Shown here: positions 61,507 through 64,000 of the stretch, piece after piece | Layout of the letters: each line of letters begins with the position of its first letter | Position numbering within the stretch: position 1 is the stretch's first letter | Assembly: GCA_907163375.1 (NCBI GenBank) | Contig: CAJQUW010007530.1 | Coordinates: forward strand, 248,001 to 312,000 | Source of the DNA: Prostheceraeus crozeri | Lineage: Eukaryota > Platyhelminthes > Polycladida > Euryleptidae | Length of the DNA stretch: 64,000 nt | Direction: 5' to 3' | Position numbers and translations under genes: made by a program | Notes under the pieces: model-generated | The model's database searches: none | The model's input: only the letters and a program-made list of their open reading frames with translations | What the model was told of the DNA's origin: nothing

Positions 61507-62439
61507 TCAGTGAAATATTTTGTTAAAATTTAGAATTTTACCCTGATCCGATAGGAATTTTTGAAAACTCATGTGATGAACAAATTCCATGTTCATTTTT
61601 CATTGGTCTTGTGGAAAATCAGGACTGAACAAATTATTTCGAAAAATCCACTGCCAGATCTACTGCTAGCTTCAGTGCCTTCTGAGACGGCATTTTCACG
61701 ACTTTGGTCATTGACGAGTGATCATGCACATCTTCTCAAACATATATCTCCTGACATAAGTCCTTTCTCTCGATCTCATCAAATGCCAGAATTTTCATCA
61801 AAGATGTGGCAAAAATTTTCTTTAGTCACAGTGATTCACGCATTTAACCGAGGTTTATGCTGAAATTAGTGATTTTAAAAGTCTATTTTTCATGTTGTAT
61901 TGACTTACCAATTTCTGCAACTCTTTTATTTGTATATCGGTGTCACACTTTCCAGCATCTTCGAAATCCGCAGTTATTAATATTTTTCTTTAATTTTGCT
62001 TACCTTTTTGATTAATAGAACCTTGTATCTTACTACAGGATTTTTCAAATTATGCGAAATGATCGCTTTAATGATGTGAGAGTAGTCTGTTGATAATATT
62101 GTGCTTTGGGTTCTAGATTGATGTTTCGTTTTTGGGCATTTTTTGGGGGTAAGATGAAGCCCCAATGAATTTGTGAAGACATTAGATGTCGTCTGTTGCA
62201 ATTCAGCTGTGAGTTTCATTCACCATTTGTATCGGTATGTGTTCACCTCGGCCGCACTTCCCTTGAAAAGAGACCGAGAAAGCGCTCGAGTTCTTGCAAA
62301 ATGTATTTCTGGGTTTCAATATTAGACCCAGCTTTGGTTACAAGCGGATTCCAAGCCAAATTAGACATTTATACTTATTTAAAAAATGTTTAAATGATAA
62401 TTCTGCCGAGCTTCCGTCGTCCAGCAAATAGAATGCGTA
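61507..62439. other. Non-coding DNA, nothing recognised
   Basis: Open frames at 61561-61863 (plus) and 61977-62219 (minus) have no recognisable domain and no supporting context. Confidence 0.4.
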
Positions 62440-63290
62440 TATTAGGTAGAGCAGCAACTGTAAAATCCCCATCGTGTATGCCGTTCCGATTGTATTGAAT
62501 GAACTTGAGTTGAGACCCACTACCACATGTGAGACATGCAAATTATTACACTTTTGGAGACATTTACACTGGGTTGACTGTTCATGATAGCAAAACAAAA
62601 GGGAGAATTGCATTTTACCAATCTTCCGTGTTATGACAACCTTGGATAGGTGATGTTTGTTAAATTAGCGATTCGATGGGTTACTGTTACTTTCATGCTC
62701 AATTTTCTTAACAAGAGCATTTTCTATAGCGAGATCATACCACAAATTCCTGCCGCAAAAAATAGCAACATATCATAATAAAGACAATGATCATGATTAA
62801 CTTAAAAAGATTTAAATTGGTCCACATGGGTCCATATCGCTATTCAGATTCAATAAATGAAACATAAAATCACACCGATGAAAATTGAATTAAAAACTTG
62901 AAATTTCAGTCAAGGGAAGAGCAATAAGATCTCAACTTTTCCATAAAGACTTGCATTTTAATGCAGCTCATGAAATTTCCTTGATAATCAGCTTAATTTC
63001 CACTTCATTAAGATACCTGTTAGTAAGTTTTCATTCCTTTGATATCCAATAAGTTTCATGCTGCATATATAGAGGTCCAAGTCGTTAGCAGGCCTATATA
63101 GAAACAGGAATAAAGCAATTAGCAAAAATTTAGCTTCTCAAAAATTGATCAAATATTTTTTAGACCGCATGAACTGAATCCACAGAAAGTCTCCACAAAA
63201 AATTGAATCGCTTGATATAAAAATTTTCACTGTATGCTGACATTTTTTGAGTGGACACTCTATCTACTATGCGCTATGGTCCATATGTTT
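62440..63290 (+). repeat. Dispersed repeat, copy 2
   Basis: Aligns with 18960-19830 in the same orientation (for example GTTTGTTAAATTAGCGATTC and TGATATAAAAATTTTCACTG). The Polinton and everything else between them is unrelated to this family. Confidence 0.65.
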
Positions 63291-63837
63291 GCAGCTCGAT
63301 AGTCAAGTGAGTTCTTTCGGAGACCATTTCATCTCATGAGGATGAACTATAATACTTGTATGTTTCCGTTGTTTATTAGCACATGTCGACATTCAGATCG
63401 CATCTCTTGCTCTCAATCAGCTGATACAATTTCACCATCAACAATATTCGAACGTCATGCTCTGACAAGTGGATCTTGCATAACATTAACCTTTACATAA
63501 CATGAGCCTACATAAAACAATTTAACTTAACTGTGTAGCAAGATTTGAGTCAGCTTATTTGATACATTCAGTATGGGCAATCAACTAAGCTTCTTATGGA
63601 GACTGAGCCCTTTTTGGTGTTTTAAAGGTAAGGCATTAATTGCATGCAAGTAAAGCCTCCGGTAATATCTGTTTAAGACCAGCAAACTGTAAAATTCATG
63701 AGGATTAGGATATCAGGTTATCAGGAGCGCCGATCACCAAATGATGCAGTAGTTTGGGAGGATAATGAAGCATAATGAAGTGTAAGGCATGATTAGTGAT
63801 TGCCAGGAGACTTTTTTCAGCAAATTCTAATTGAAAG
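63291..63837. other. Non-coding DNA, nothing recognised
   Basis: No supported feature. Confidence 0.5.
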
Positions 63838-64000
63838 AAATATATATCTCAAACCGCGCTCCAATCGGCCAGCATCTAGTGCCATCACTCGTCATCTTCA
63901 ATTATGTTTTTGTAATGTTCATGACTCACTGGATCGCTTTAAAATTGTTTTCCGTCCTCGGAATTTCCAGCTACTGCCCATCTACGAGGCCTTGTGCATT
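63838..64000 (+). mobile_element. Penelope-like C-terminal fragment at window edge
   Basis: One plus-strand frame reads 'SAITRHLQLCFCNVHDSLDR' and 'FKIVFRPRNFQLLPIYEALC', matching the end of a Penelope-like GIY-YIG domain (SAI..HL.......F..L.R.R....L...EA..I). The frame is open to the edge, so the fragment continues outside the window. Confidence 0.55.

Noticed and set aside
61561-61863. 100-residue frame in the right host flank
   Set aside because: Mixed composition, no signal peptide, domain or splice context.
1-64000. CRISPR array, bacterial operons, rRNA and tRNA genes
   Set aside because: No regularly spaced repeats with unique spacers, no Shine-Dalgarno-led operons, and no cloverleaf or rRNA sequence were recognised. 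The tandem arrays present are terminal repeats of the Polinton.

Overview
The window looks like AT-rich intergenic DNA from an invertebrate animal. It has spaced short introns, very few host coding regions, and a dense mix of metazoan mobile elements: hAT, mariner, BEL/Pao, Penelope-like, non-LTR LINEs, MITEs and a Polinton. Nothing in it looks bacterial. I cannot name the species. One secreted-protein gene (32.2-33.1 kb) has a layout I loosely associate with molluscan secreted proteins, but this is weak.

Left part (1-36.7 kb). A short hAT element (690-3148, 8-bp target duplication) carries a nested mariner (1353-3090) with an uninterrupted 351-residue transposase, matching 140-bp inverted repeats and TA duplications. 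A BEL/Pao LTR element lies on the minus strand at 4411-11740. It has two 433-bp LTRs and a 5-bp target duplication, its coding region is broken, and Penelope-like sequence is inserted in it. Next come a Penelope-like GIY-YIG fragment (11.9-12.6 kb), LINE scraps, several MITEs, a mariner relic, and a Penelope relic split by an RTE-type LINE end (21-22.2 kb). There is also an inverted segmental duplication (27-29.3 kb). Probable host genes are few: a coding exon at 18.6 kb, a small secreted protein at 25.3 kb with a decayed paralogue at 23.6 kb, and a 270-residue secreted protein at 32.2 kb.

The main feature is a Polinton (Maverick) at 36754-60606, 23.85 kb, flanked by a perfect 6-bp duplication (GTCATC) and ending in 89-bp inverted repeats. 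Inside these are arrays of a ~279-bp unit, and at the right end the array is arranged head to head. The core set is present and looks open: protein-primed DNA polymerase B, integrase with chromodomain, packaging ATPase, adenain-like protease, a candidate major capsid protein, pVI-like and small basic proteins, and two large paralogous structural proteins.

The unusual part of this element is its gene-expression equipment. It encodes a clear TATA-binding-protein homologue and, beside it on the same strand, two tandem proteins resembling the transcription cofactor PC4. The left gene block and the PolB gene at the other end have matching promoters: two CCAAT boxes exactly 17 bp apart, then a TATA box. 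Both then use an exon that ends immediately after the ATG (ATG|GTAAGT), spliced to an exon starting with Ala-Ser codons. A third Ala-Ser acceptor sits in front of a DEDDh-exonuclease-like gene. The left block also encodes two RING-like proteins and a free-standing copy of a module found in the N-terminal part of PolB. The right end carries accessory genes with their own TATA boxes and introns, and a 531-bp direct duplication.

Right flank (60.6-64 kb). This is host DNA with a MITE bearing 44-bp perfect inverted repeats, a second copy of a dispersed ~850-bp repeat, and the start of another Penelope-like fragment at the window edge.
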